Positions 1-7,233 are shown, counted from the stretch's first letter. The stretch: DNA of 17,976 bases from JBDRGC01 sp043818215 (GCA_043818215.1 JBDRGC010000419.1:1-17976); one strand, 5' to 3'. Notes: a model not told the origin generated them from the sequence alone. Translations and numbers: made by a program.

Positions 1-27
1 AGTTTTGTCAGTCAATCAGCCCACCAT

Positions 28-55
28 ATCACGTTTTACGTTTCACGCTTCACGT
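28..55. repeat. Four-unit heptamer tract (TTCACGN type)
   Basis: Four in-register 7-bp units (ATCACGT, TTTACGT, TTCACGC, TTCACGT) end 42 bases before the ychF start codon. The same heptamer type links the hairpin repeats at 13740-13900 and 14697-14818. The left flank of the window is too short to show what lies further upstream. Confidence 0.7.
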
Positions 56-97
56 AATTTAGGATGATTATTTGTCTGGAGATTCCATAAATACATC

Positions 98-1198
98 ATG
101 TCCCTCTCCATCGGAATTGTCGGGCTGCCCAATGTGGGCAAAAGCACGGTCTTCAACGCCCTGACCGGAGCGCAGAACGCAGAAGCAGCCAATTACCCCT
201 TCTGCACCATCAAACCTAACCGGGCCATTGTGACCCTGCGCGACAAGCGCGTCGACACACTGCGCGCCCTGGTCGATGTTCCCAACGCCATCTACACCAC
301 TATCGAGTTCGTCGATATAGCCGGGCTGGTCAAAGGCGCCAGTCAGGGCGAGGGCTTGGGCAACCAATTCCTGGGCAATATCCGGGATGTGGACGCCATA
401 ATCCACGTGGTGCGCTGCTTCGATGATCCCAACGTGGTGCATGTCAGCGGGGAGATCAACCCCCAAGAAGATATCGAAATCATCAATGTCGAGCTGGCTC
501 TAGCCGATATGTCCCAATTGGAGCGCAAAATCAGCAAGTTGGTCAGCGATGTCAAAGGGGATAAAAAACTGATTCCCACCCTCGAACTGGCTCGATCCCT
601 GCGTGACCATCTCGCCACCGGGCAACCAGCCCTGACGCACCCGGAGCGTGGTTGCGCTGTGTTTAGTGATCTCCTCCGTGAGATGCGCTTCCTGACCGGC
701 AAGCCCATCATCTACGCCGCCAACGTGGACGAGACAGGCCTGGCCGAGGAAACGCCCGAAGTCCGAGTCGTGCGCGAGTATGCCACAGAGCAAGGGGCCG
801 AGGCGATGGTGCTATGCGCCAAACTCGAAGAAGAAATGCTCGATATGACCCCTGAGGAACAGCAGGAATTCATGGAATTGACCGGAGCTGAGGAAACTGG
901 GCTAGATCAGGTCGTCCGCAAGGGATTCAACGTCCTGAACTTGATCAGCTTCTTCACTAAAAACGATAACGAAGTCCGGGCCTGGAATATTCCCCAGGGC
1001 ACCACGGCCCCTAAAGCGGCTGGCGTGATCCACACCGATTTCGAGCGCGGCTTTATCCGCGCCGAGGTAGTGCCCTTCGACACCTTCGTCAAATACGGCA
1101 GTGACGCGGCAATCAAGGCCGCCGGGCTGATGAAGTTGGAGGGCAAAGAGTACGTAGTTCAAGATGGGGATGTGATTTACTTCCGGTTTAATGTGTAG
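98..1198 (+). CDS. ychF: Redox-regulated ATPase YchF (OLA1/Obg-family P-loop protein)
   Basis: Cytoplasmic, ribosome-associated P-loop protein of the Obg/YchF family, near-universal in bacteria; family members prefer ATP over GTP and are linked to translation and stress responses. The 366-residue product is full length. Visible motifs are the P-loop GLPNVGKS (residues 9-16), the switch II motif DIAG (73-76) followed by LVKGAS, and NVDE (209-212) in place of NKxD, which is the family hallmark for ATP preference. A helical coiled-coil insertion follows the G domain (about 130-200), and a C-terminal TGS domain covers about 280-364. The ATG at 98 gives the standard N-terminus. No Shine-Dalgarno lies at the right distance (a GGAG at 78-81 is 16 bases away), and an AT-rich TAAATA at 88-93 could belong to a promoter. 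It appears monocistronic, with a strong hairpin after the stop. Identification is secure. Confidence 0.97.
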   Translation: MSLSIGIVGLPNVGKSTVFNALTGAQNAEAANYPFCTIKPNRAIVTLRDKRVDTLRALVDVPNAIYTTIEFVDIAGLVKGASQGEGLGNQFLGNIRDVDAIIHVVRCFDDPNVVHVSGEINPQEDIEIINVELALADMSQLERKISKLVSDVKGDKKLIPTLELARSLRDHLATGQPALTHPERGCAVFSDLLREMRFLTGKPIIYAANVDETGLAEETPEVRVVREYATEQGAEAMVLCAKLEEEMLDMTPEEQQEFMELTGAEETGLDQVVRKGFNVLNLISFFTKNDNEVRAWNIPQGTTAPKAAGVIHTDFERGFIRAEVVPFDTFVKYGSDAAIKAAGLMKLEGKEYVVQDGDVIYFRFNV

Positions 1199-1230
1199 TA
1201 CAGTTGGGCGGAAGTCCTTTGGCAGTTTTT

Positions 1231-1287
1231 CAGCACAAAGGCACAAAGCCACAAAGAGATTCTTTGTGGCTTTGTGCCTTTGTGCTG
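1231..1287. terminator. Perfect 27-bp hairpin downstream of ychF
   Basis: The arms 1231-1257 and 1261-1287 are exact reverse complements around a 3-base loop (gat). Each arm is itself built from repeats of about 8 bases ending in ACAAAG. It starts 32 bases after the ychF stop. No T-run follows the hairpin on either strand, so a classical intrinsic terminator is not shown; it may instead stabilise the mRNA 3' end or be a dispersed palindromic repeat. A related imperfect palindrome follows tgt at 8349-8436. Confidence 0.6.
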
Positions 1288-1530
1288 TTATTCAACTGCA
1301 CAAGAATTTCCGCCGTTGGGAATGGAACGAATTTCCCGTGCCAGATTGGTTGATTTCCCAATTCGTTGTAGTGTTCTGGCAGCCACGAAAGAGCGATCAG
1401 TGAAATCAGCTTTCCCAGGGGATCATTGACCACTATTTCCAATATAGATTAATGCGATGAGAAAACAACCATACCTAAATCTATCTGTCTTTCTAATGAG
1501 CAGAATCTTATTACTGTTCGCCAAGTCTGG
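1288..1530. other. Intergenic stretch with no recognised gene
   Basis: No convincing coding sequence is visible. The only structure I see is an 8-bp inverted pair, AACGAATT (1326-1333) and AATTCGTT (1360-1367), that could fold around 26 bases. The right part turns AT-rich towards the UPF0175 promoter region. Confidence 0.5.
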
Positions 1531-1536
1531 TAAAAT
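1531..1536 (+). promoter_or_regulatory. Candidate -10 element TAAAAT of the UPF0175 gene
   Basis: TAAAAT preceded by TGG lies 32 bases before the chosen start codon. No good -35 box is visible at the matching distance (TTATTA at 1508-1513 is a poor match). The same GGTAAAAT string occurs just before the histidine phosphatase gene, and a GGGTAAAAT before the radical SAM gene. Confidence 0.45.
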
Positions 1537-1568
1537 TGAAAGTAGCACAGACTGAATGGAGGCACCCT

Positions 1569-1841
1569 ATGAATGCGTTGCAAGAACAAGTCAAATTGGA
1601 GATACACTTTCCACAAGACATTTTCGTAGCGATGGAGATGGCTGGATTGAAGAGCGAAAACCTTAAAGCCGAGATGAAGAGAACCACAGCGATAGACCTT
1701 TTCAAACGAGGACTGCTTTCCCTTGGAAAAGCGGCTGAACTGGCCGCGGTTCCCCTGGCAGATTTCATGATTATGTTACAGGAACAGGGTATACCTATCG
1801 CAGAATACACCTTCGAAGATTATGGCAAAGAATACGCCTAG
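1569..1841 (+). CDS. UPF0175 family protein (antitoxin-like, HTH)
   Basis: A 90-residue protein of the UPF0175 family, small helix-turn-helix proteins usually regarded as antitoxins or transcription regulators. Residues 12-14 (FPQ) and the segment rich in K, E and R fit the N-terminal part; the C-terminal half reads KRGLLSLGKAAELAAVPLAD, the characteristic helix-turn-helix core, and it ends with the usual acidic-aromatic tail (FEDYGKEYA). I chose the ATG at 1569 rather than an upstream in-frame start at 1536 because GGAGG at 1558-1562 sits 6 bases before it. UPF0175 genes are commonly followed by a PIN-domain toxin, but none is present: the only overlapping downstream frame (from 1822) shows no PIN motif. 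It therefore looks orphaned. The gene converges on the CpXC gene. Confidence 0.8.
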   Translation: MNALQEQVKLEIHFPQDIFVAMEMAGLKSENLKAEMKRTTAIDLFKRGLLSLGKAAELAAVPLADFMIMLQEQGIPIAEYTFEDYGKEYA

Positions 1842-1924
1842 CCGAACCATAATCCCACCAGTCAGCGGGGCTAAGCTAGGCTGCCTGAAACCATTCAGCA
1901 AAAGTAACTACTCAGCCATCGTAG

Positions 1925-2012
1925 GAATAGAACGCGGATTTACCCTGAAGGGCACTATGTTGCGGATTGAGCGGATTTACGCGGATTAAAAACAAAAAAT
2001 CCGCAAAATCCG
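1925..2012. repeat. CGGATT-rich imperfect palindromic repeat
   Basis: The stretch carries four GCGGATT-type words on the + strand (for example CGGATTTACGCGGATT at 1969-1984) and then the complementary ATCCGC words at about 1999-2012, so it can fold into an imperfect hairpin. It opens with GAATAGAACGCGGAT, which recurs in reverse complement at the right end of the 15730-15820 repeat. This marks two copies of one dispersed element. No gene is visible in it. Confidence 0.65.
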
Positions 2013-2059
2013 TGTTTTATTTTTGTGCATATGGCTATAGTCTGAGTAGTTACCAGTAA

Positions 2060-2100
2060 AAAAATCCTCCCGCAGGTTCTATCCCTGCGGGAGGATTTTT
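2060..2100. terminator. Bidirectional intrinsic terminator
   Basis: A perfect 17-bp stem (arms 2060-2076 and 2084-2100, 7-base loop) has a GC-rich core CCTCCCGCAGG, with A-runs on the left and T-runs on the right. It therefore works as a Rho-independent terminator for both converging genes. It lies 27 bases past the CpXC stop on the minus strand and about 220 bases past the UPF0175 stop on the plus strand. Confidence 0.92.
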
Positions 2101-2127
2101 CATTTTACTTCGTGGAGTGGGCGGATT

Positions 2128-3507
2128 CTATCCGGCTGCGAAACTACGTTTCATCGAAATCAGCAGCGCGGCATTGTGGACGGCTTGCAAACGGTCGAGA
2201 ATTTCCTGTTGTTTAGCCTTGTCTTCGCCTTCGAGCCGCTCCATACTGGCCTGAACTTGAGTCACCACCCCTGATAACATTTGTAGCAACTCAGGAGTGA
2301 CTTCATCTGCCCGACCATCCAGTGCCTGCTGCAAAGCTGTTTCGTCATCAGCAATTTCTAGCAATTCCTCGATCAAATCAAATTCGGGGGGCGGCGCCGA
2401 TGCTTCTTCGATCACCGAAATTATCCGCTGTATTTTGGCCGAGCGTTCCAAATCGCTGGTTTCACGGGCGGCCTCTAAATCTTCGTCCGCAGCCTGGACA
2501 AAAAATTCGTCAATAGCGCCTAGATTCTGCCGCACAACCACCTCGATATCATCGACTTGCAAGATCGCCTCCAGGTTTTTGTGAGCTAATTCGAGGCGCG
2601 CTTTCATCTCCTGATCCACGGCTTGAGTATACCCCAACAGCTTTTCACGAATTTCGATCAAGCGCGCCCGGTCCTGAGCACGTGTACGGTCAATACGCTC
2701 AGTGAGCATCTGGAAGAAAGCATAATCCATGCCAGGCCGTGTCAGGCGGGTAAGTGCTCGCAAGCGCGTATCAGTGGGAGCTTCGATGACCAATTCCAGC
2801 AGCTTCTCGCGGGTAAGCTCTTCCTTCAACTCCTGAAGCGATTGTACCGCCGCTTCGATCTCTTGAGCTTCTTCGCGCAATTCACGGCCAACACTACTGT
2901 TTTCCAAAAGCGCTGTCTGCAAGCCGCCCAATTGACGCGCTGCTTTCTCGTCGCGCTCCATCATAGCAGATTCCATAAAGCGGGAAAATAAGGTGAAGAA
3001 ATCACCATCGATCATCTCATCTTCTTGTTTTATGATTTCGGGGAGCGAATCATCAGAAGCCGCGAGCAGCCGTTGGAGCAGGTTCATGCGTTGCTCCTGG
3101 GCCTGGATCATCTCTTTAGTAATGCCATCCGCTTCCAGAATGCGCTCGATCAATCCCTGCATGGTGAGCATGGTCTGAGGATTCAGTAAATATCCTTTGC
3201 GCTGCTCCTGAGGCAGAGAATTCATCACGCGTATGAGCATAGGGCCAATGATCCGTTCCTGCTTCTCGCGCGGCAACATCATCTCCGGGGGAAAGAACGT
3301 CAGCAGAAGTTCTTTCGCGGGGTCATGATATACAATCGGGACAGACAGATTCCCCTGGTATCCACAATGGGGACACTGGGCAATATTGAAGGCTCCGGTC
3401 AACAGCATCTGCCTGGCTTGAGGGTTGGCACCCACATCAAAAAGCTGCTGCACATCCGCCACAATTGGCTGGCGGCAATTTGGACAATTGATTTGTGTTC
3501 GTGGCAT
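2128..3507 (-). CDS. CpXC-domain protein with long helical C-terminus
   Basis: The N-terminus carries two CPxC knuckles, CPNC (residues 8-11) and CPHC (45-48), spaced as in the CpXC family of putative zinc-ribbon proteins, followed by the family's beta-rich segment (to about 100). The remaining 350 residues are highly charged, rich in Glu, Gln and Leu, and read as helical or coiled coil (for example EEAQEIEAAVQSLQELKEEL near 210-230). I know no function for the long tail. There is no signal peptide or membrane segment, so it is probably cytoplasmic. The ATG at 3507 is supported by GGAG 7 bases upstream. The gene lies 188 bases downstream of the histidine kinase on the same strand, with a 23-unit heptamer array filling that gap, and is followed at once by a terminator. 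Co-transcription with the kinase is likely but not proven. Confidence 0.85.
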   Translation of the reverse strand: MPRTQINCPNCRQPIVADVQQLFDVGANPQARQMLLTGAFNIAQCPHCGYQGNLSVPIVYHDPAKELLLTFFPPEMMLPREKQERIIGPMLIRVMNSLPQEQRKGYLLNPQTMLTMQGLIERILEADGITKEMIQAQEQRMNLLQRLLAASDDSLPEIIKQEDEMIDGDFFTLFSRFMESAMMERDEKAARQLGGLQTALLENSSVGRELREEAQEIEAAVQSLQELKEELTREKLLELVIEAPTDTRLRALTRLTRPGMDYAFFQMLTERIDRTRAQDRARLIEIREKLLGYTQAVDQEMKARLELAHKNLEAILQVDDIEVVVRQNLGAIDEFFVQAADEDLEAARETSDLERSAKIQRIISVIEEASAPPPEFDLIEELLEIADDETALQQALDGRADEVTPELLQMLSGVVTQVQASMERLEGEDKAKQQEILDRLQAVHNAALLISMKRSFAAG

Positions 3508-3536
3508 AAATAATCTCCGTGTTGTGAGGGTTGGGT

Positions 3537-3697
3537 TTCAGTGTTCAGTGTTCAGTATTCAGTTTTCAGTGTTCAGTTTTCAGTATTCAGTTTTCAGTGT
3601 TCAGTTTTCAGTATTCAGTTTTCAGTGTTCAGTCGGCGGTCATCGGTCGGCGGTCAGCGGTCGGCGGTCAGCGGTCGGCGGGCAGCGGTCGGCGGTC
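3537..3697. repeat. Heptamer array A, 23 units in perfect register
   Basis: Fourteen TTCAGTN units (3537-3634) are followed without loss of register by nine NNCGGTC units (3635-3697; one reads GGCGGGC). The variable last base of the first block runs G G A T G T A T G T A T G C, a partial 28-bp higher-order repeat. The array starts 30 bases upstream of the CpXC start codon. Its last unit overlaps the stop codon of the histidine kinase (TCA at 3696-3698). Open frames on the plus strand here are by-products of the repeat, which lacks stop triplets in all three plus frames. Confidence 0.97.
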
Positions 3698-5246
3698 ATC
3701 GAGGGAGGGAGAAGCAGATGCGCGCTCCATCACCGGGTCGGGGGTCTACCCAGATGCGGCCGTAGTGAGCTTCCACTATGGCGCGCGTCAGGTACAGCCC
3801 CAGGCCAGCCCCCTTGGTTGTACGGCTGGCGTCACCCGAGCGGTAAAAGCGGTCGAACACGTGAGGCATGTCACCGGGTGCAATGCCTGGACCGTGGTCC
3901 TGCACGCAGATGATGACCTGCTCCGGGCGCACCTGACCGCTGATGCGAATTTCGCCTCCCGCGGGGGAATACTTAATAGCATTGGACAACAGGTTAGAGA
4001 GCACCTGTCCCAAACGTTCTTCGTCGGCCTCTACGGCCGGGAACTCCGGTGGAAAATCGACAGCGATGGTGTGATTCGATGTCTGCGTACGGAATCGCTC
4101 TGCCAAACGCTCGACGAACGGCTCGAAAGCCATATCCGAAAGATCGAGACTCAGCGCCCCAGCCTGCAAACGCGAGGCATCTAACAAGTTCTCGATTAAC
4201 TCCGTAAGCCTATCAGCCTCCTCTTCGATAACTTCCAGGCTGTCCTGGACAATTTCACTATCCCAGGAAACATCATCCCGCCGTAGAGTGCCTACATATC
4301 CTTTTATCAAAGCCACCGGGGTTTTTAGCTCGTGGCTGATGACAGAGATAAATGTACTCTTGAGTTCTTCTGCCTCTCGGAAATGCGTGATATCGCGTAC
4401 CGAGGCGATGATACTAAGCAGATTCCCCTCAGGGGATAGAAATGGGGCGTAAGTGATTCCCACAGCTACAGGCATGCCGACCGGTCGTTCCAGGTCGCCC
4501 TCGACATACAGCGTTGCGTATGCTGTCAAGGGCCAGCCGCCTGCTTCTGCTTCATCCAACGTGATGCCTTGTTCTCGCCGCGCCCATCGGATAATATCCT
4601 CGTGAGAACGCCCTTGAACCATCTCCGCTCTCTGGCCCCATAAGCGCACAAAAGCTTGATTGCAGCGCTCGATAGTGTGATCTGGCATCATGATGAGGAT
4701 ACCATCAGCGGTGGAATCCAGCAAAGCAGCCAGACGCTGTTTTTCGCGGTTCACTTGAGCGTATAACTGAGCATTTTGCACTGCGACGGCAGCCTGGTCG
4801 GCAAAACTCTGCAACAAGGAGCGATCATTGGATGAGAACACACCCCGATACGTTCGGAAGATGAAGATCAAGCCGATCACCCGTTTATGGGCAATCAACG
4901 GCAAAGCCACACCCGTGAGCAGGCTCATGCTGGCTGCTCGGGTTACGCTCTGAAGCAGGCGATTGATTACCGGTATCTCGAATCTGGCTGGATCATCATA
5001 GTCGGGAACCTCTGCGAGCATAGGGTCGATATGTTGCAAGAAGGCGGTGGAGATGCCATAAGAGGCCGCCAATTTCCAACCGCCCTGCTCGCCGCGCAAA
5101 GAGATCAGCCCTGCCTGACCTGCCAGCATCTCAGTTGCATCACGCAAAATGCGCGCCAGTAGCTTATCCAGATTGAGTTCCTGGGTGATGGCGCGAGCTA
5201 TTTTGAGCAGATAATCGCGTTGGCGGATGCGGAAGTCGGGGAGCAT
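3696..5246 (-). CDS. GAF-PAS sensor histidine kinase
   Basis: A 516-residue two-component sensor kinase without membrane segments, so a likely cytosolic sensor. Order of domains: GAF (about 18-165, starting after LNLDKLLARILRDATEML), PAS (about 170-290, with LLDSTADGILIM and CNQAFVRLWG), HisKA with H-box SHELKTP (phospho-acceptor His305), then HATPase_c with N-box NLLSNAIKYSP (Asn422), G1 DHGPGI, F-box FDRFYR and G2 GAGLGLYL. All catalytic motifs look intact. No response regulator is encoded in the window, so it is an orphan here. The ATG at 5246 begins a sensible N-terminus but has no Shine-Dalgarno; directly upstream lies the A-rich end (in mRNA sense) of heptamer array B. Its stop codon falls inside array A. 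The signal cannot be inferred. Confidence 0.94.
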   Translation of the reverse strand: MLPDFRIRQRDYLLKIARAITQELNLDKLLARILRDATEMLAGQAGLISLRGEQGGWKLAASYGISTAFLQHIDPMLAEVPDYDDPARFEIPVINRLLQSVTRAASMSLLTGVALPLIAHKRVIGLIFIFRTYRGVFSSNDRSLLQSFADQAAVAVQNAQLYAQVNREKQRLAALLDSTADGILIMMPDHTIERCNQAFVRLWGQRAEMVQGRSHEDIIRWARREQGITLDEAEAGGWPLTAYATLYVEGDLERPVGMPVAVGITYAPFLSPEGNLLSIIASVRDITHFREAEELKSTFISVISHELKTPVALIKGYVGTLRRDDVSWDSEIVQDSLEVIEEEADRLTELIENLLDASRLQAGALSLDLSDMAFEPFVERLAERFRTQTSNHTIAVDFPPEFPAVEADEERLGQVLSNLLSNAIKYSPAGGEIRISGQVRPEQVIICVQDHGPGIAPGDMPHVFDRFYRSGDASRTTKGAGLGLYLTRAIVEAHYGRIWVDPRPGDGARICFSLPR

Positions 5247-5262
5247 GGGGAAGTTCTCAGTT

Positions 5263-5745
5263 TTCAGTGTTCAGTGTTCAGTATTCAGTCGTCGGTCATC
5301 GGTCAGCGGTCGGCGGTCATCGGTCGCCGGTCATCGGTTGGCGGTCATCGGTCATTGGTCGGCGGTCATCGGTCATTGGTCGGCGGTCAGCGGTCGGCGG
5401 TCGGCGGTCGGCGGTCATCGGTCGGCGGTTACCGGTCATCGGTCATCGGCCATCGGTCATCGGCCGGCGGTCATCGGTCATCGGCCATCGGTCATCGGTC
5501 ATCGGCCATCGGTCATCGGCCATCGGTCATCGGTCATCGGTCGGCGGTCGGCGGTCACCGGTCATCGGCCGTCGGGCAGCGGTCGGCGGTCGTCGGTCAG
5601 CGGTCAGCGGTCATCGGTCATCGGTCATCGGTCCTCTGCCCTCTGTCCTCTGCCCTCTGCCCTCTACCCTCTGCCCTCTACCCTCTGCCCTCTGCCCTCT
5701 GCCCTCTACCCTCTGCCCTCTGCCCTCTGCCCTCTGCCCTCTGTC
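5263..5745. repeat. Heptamer array B, 69 units of three linked types
   Basis: The array keeps exact 7-bp register throughout: 4 TTCAGTN units (5263-5290), 49 units of ATCGGTC, GGCGGTC, AGCGGTC and close variants (5291-5633), then 16 CTCTGCC, CTCTACC or CTCTGTC units (5634-5745). Units TTCAGTC, ATCGGTC and CTCTGTC share the skeleton N-TC-N-GTC. The right end includes the aminotransferase stop codon (TCA at 5744-5746); the left end stops 16 bases from the kinase start codon. All three plus-strand frames are open across it because the heptamers lack plus-strand stops; these are not credible genes. Confidence 0.98.
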
Positions 5746-7063
5746 AACGCCCGGCTTCAGCTAATCCAATGACGTGATCGAAGATCGTCAAACCTTCATC
5801 GATCTCGTTTTTGGAAATGCTCAAGGGCGGCGCCAGACGAATGGCACTCTTGCCGCAGCCTAATGTGATCAAGCCGTGTTGGAAGCCCAAGTGTTCCACG
5901 CGGCCGCGCAGTTCTTCGTGCGGCTCGCGCGTTTGGCGGTCTTTCACAAAGTCGACTCCAATCATCAAACCGCGGCCGCGCACGTCGCCGATGCTGGGGT
6001 GATGCGCTTTGATCTCTTCCAAAACGTCCATTGTATACTCGCCTATCTCGGCTGCGTTTTGCAAGTATCCTTTTTCGATCAGGTCGATGGTTGCCAGGGA
6101 AGCGGCACAGGCGATGGGATTGCCGCCGTAAGTGTTGCCATGCGCCCCTTTAGGCCATGTCATGACACTCTTGCGGGCGATCATCGCACCCAGTGGCATC
6201 CCGGATGCAATCCCCTTTGCAGAGGTGATAATATCTGGCTCTACTCCGAAGTGCTCGATGGCCCACCACTTACCGGTGCGGCCCATGCCAGATTGAACTT
6301 CGTCGACGATCAACAGGATGCCGTGACGGTCGCATAAATCCCGCAGGGCGGGGAAGAAACCAGGTGTCGGGACGATGTACCCACCCTCCCCCTGGATGGG
6401 TTCTATCAGGATGCCGGCAACGTCCTCGGGAGGCAGAATCCGCCCAAAGATTTGTTCCTCGATGTAGCGCACCACGGTTTCCCCATAATCCTCGCCGGGG
6501 TGTGATTGCAGCAACGGGCGATAGGGGTCAGGGGAGGGAACGTGTACAACCCCATTCATCAGAGGGAAAAAGCCGCGATGATACACAGGCTTGCTGGCCG
6601 TGAAGGTCACTGCGCCCATGGTGCGCCCGTGAAAGCCACCCAAGAAGCCAATGAACTGGCTGCGTCCGGTGTGCAGCCGGGCCAGTTTGATGGCGGACTC
6701 GACACTCTCGCTGCCAGAATTGGTCAGGAATACCGCGGCGTCCTCCGAGAAGGGCGCAATTTCGTTGAGCTTTTCAGAAAGATCAACCCATTTTTCGTGA
6801 TAGAAATCCGAAGAAATGTGGATGAATTTTTCGGCCTGTTCTTGAATAGCCCGCACAACTTGAGGGTGGCTGTGCCCAGTGGCGACGACAGCAATTCCAG
6901 CGGCAAAATCCAGGAAACGGTTGCCATCCACGTCCCATACTTCGGTTCCCTTCCCGTGATCCATGACAAAGGGATAGCCCCGTGGGTAGGAATGCGAAAC
7001 TACATTTCCATCACGTTCGACGATTGCCTTAGCTTTAGGGCCAGGCAAATTTAAATATTGCAT
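5744..7063 (-). CDS. Class III PLP-dependent aminotransferase (GABA/ornithine type)
   Basis: A 439-residue fold-type I aminotransferase of the group that includes 4-aminobutyrate and acetylornithine aminotransferases; it moves an amino group from an omega- or alpha-amine to a keto acid. Seen directly: GTEVWDVDGNRFLDF (N-terminal family motif), NSGSESVESAIKLAR (phosphate binding), GFHGRTMGA, DEVQSGMGRTG with the PLP-pyridine Asp254, and SAKGIASGMPLGA with the Schiff-base Lys283. The length matches bacterial and archaeal GabT-like enzymes. Substrate choice cannot be read from sequence with confidence, so I give no symbol. The ATG at 7063 has AGGAG 8 bases upstream. It has its own extended -10 promoter and is first of three minus-strand genes; its stop codon sits in heptamer array B. 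Confidence 0.93.
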   Translation of the reverse strand: MQYLNLPGPKAKAIVERDGNVVSHSYPRGYPFVMDHGKGTEVWDVDGNRFLDFAAGIAVVATGHSHPQVVRAIQEQAEKFIHISSDFYHEKWVDLSEKLNEIAPFSEDAAVFLTNSGSESVESAIKLARLHTGRSQFIGFLGGFHGRTMGAVTFTASKPVYHRGFFPLMNGVVHVPSPDPYRPLLQSHPGEDYGETVVRYIEEQIFGRILPPEDVAGILIEPIQGEGGYIVPTPGFFPALRDLCDRHGILLIVDEVQSGMGRTGKWWAIEHFGVEPDIITSAKGIASGMPLGAMIARKSVMTWPKGAHGNTYGGNPIACAASLATIDLIEKGYLQNAAEIGEYTMDVLEEIKAHHPSIGDVRGRGLMIGVDFVKDRQTREPHEELRGRVEHLGFQHGLITLGCGKSAIRLAPPLSISKNEIDEGLTIFDHVIGLAEAGR

Positions 7064-7133
7064 TGAAACATCTCCTAGTTAATAGCCCCGTTAGGGGGTG
7101 TAATTTATCAGCGCCAGAGCTGACAGCAGGGGG

Positions 7134-7161
7134 ATTATATCATCACTGGCAGAGAGTGCAA
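7134..7161 (-). promoter_or_regulatory. Promoter of the aminotransferase gene
   Basis: On the minus strand TATAAT (7134-7139) is preceded by TGA, giving an extended -10 (TGNTATAAT). A weak -35, TTGCAC (7156-7161), lies 16 bases upstream. The predicted start near 7127 leaves a leader of about 63 bases that includes a small CCCC/GGGG hairpin (around 7086-7098) and the ribosome binding site. Confidence 0.65.
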
Positions 7162-7170
7162 AAGAAGTCG

Positions 7171-7220
7171 CTGGCCGCAGACCTCCGAGGTCTTCGGAGA
7201 CCTCGGAGGTCTGCGGCCAG
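7171..7220. repeat. Perfect 22-bp inverted repeat between divergent promoters
   Basis: The arms 7171-7192 and 7199-7220 are exact reverse complements around the 6-base loop ttcgga. The inverted repeat is GC-rich and contains the nested word CCTCCGAGGTC. It fills the space between the two divergent -10 elements and covers the site where a tgt -35 would be. No T-run follows on either strand. It may be an operator, a transcription insulator or a dispersed palindrome. Confidence 0.8.
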
Positions 7221-7227
7221 TCTGAGG

Positions 7228-7233
7228 TATAAT
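7228..7233 (+). promoter_or_regulatory. -10 element of tgt (near-leaderless)
   Basis: A perfect TATAAT lies 11 bases before the tgt start codon, so the transcript would begin at about 7240, leaving some 5 bases of leader and no ribosome binding site. The -35 position lies within the palindrome and does not match consensus. Confidence 0.6.

Noticed and set aside
1822..1989. A small frame overlapping the UPF0175 gene as a possible PIN toxin
   Set aside because: It has none of the conserved acidic residues or the hydrophobic start of PIN toxins, and it runs into the CGGATT repeat.
3425..4184. Plus-strand frames across array A running into the kinase gene
   Set aside because: Half is repeat, and the rest is antisense to the conserved histidine kinase domain.
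5263..5745. CRISPR array
   Set aside because: Units are contiguous 7-mers with no spacers, and no cas gene is present.
5220..5777. Three overlapping plus-strand frames of 165-185 codons encoding 7-residue periodic peptides rich in Ser, Val, Gly, His and Arg
   Set aside because: They are a by-product of a heptamer that lacks stops: since 7 and 3 are coprime, all three frames give the same periodic peptide. There is no ribosome binding site or unique sequence.
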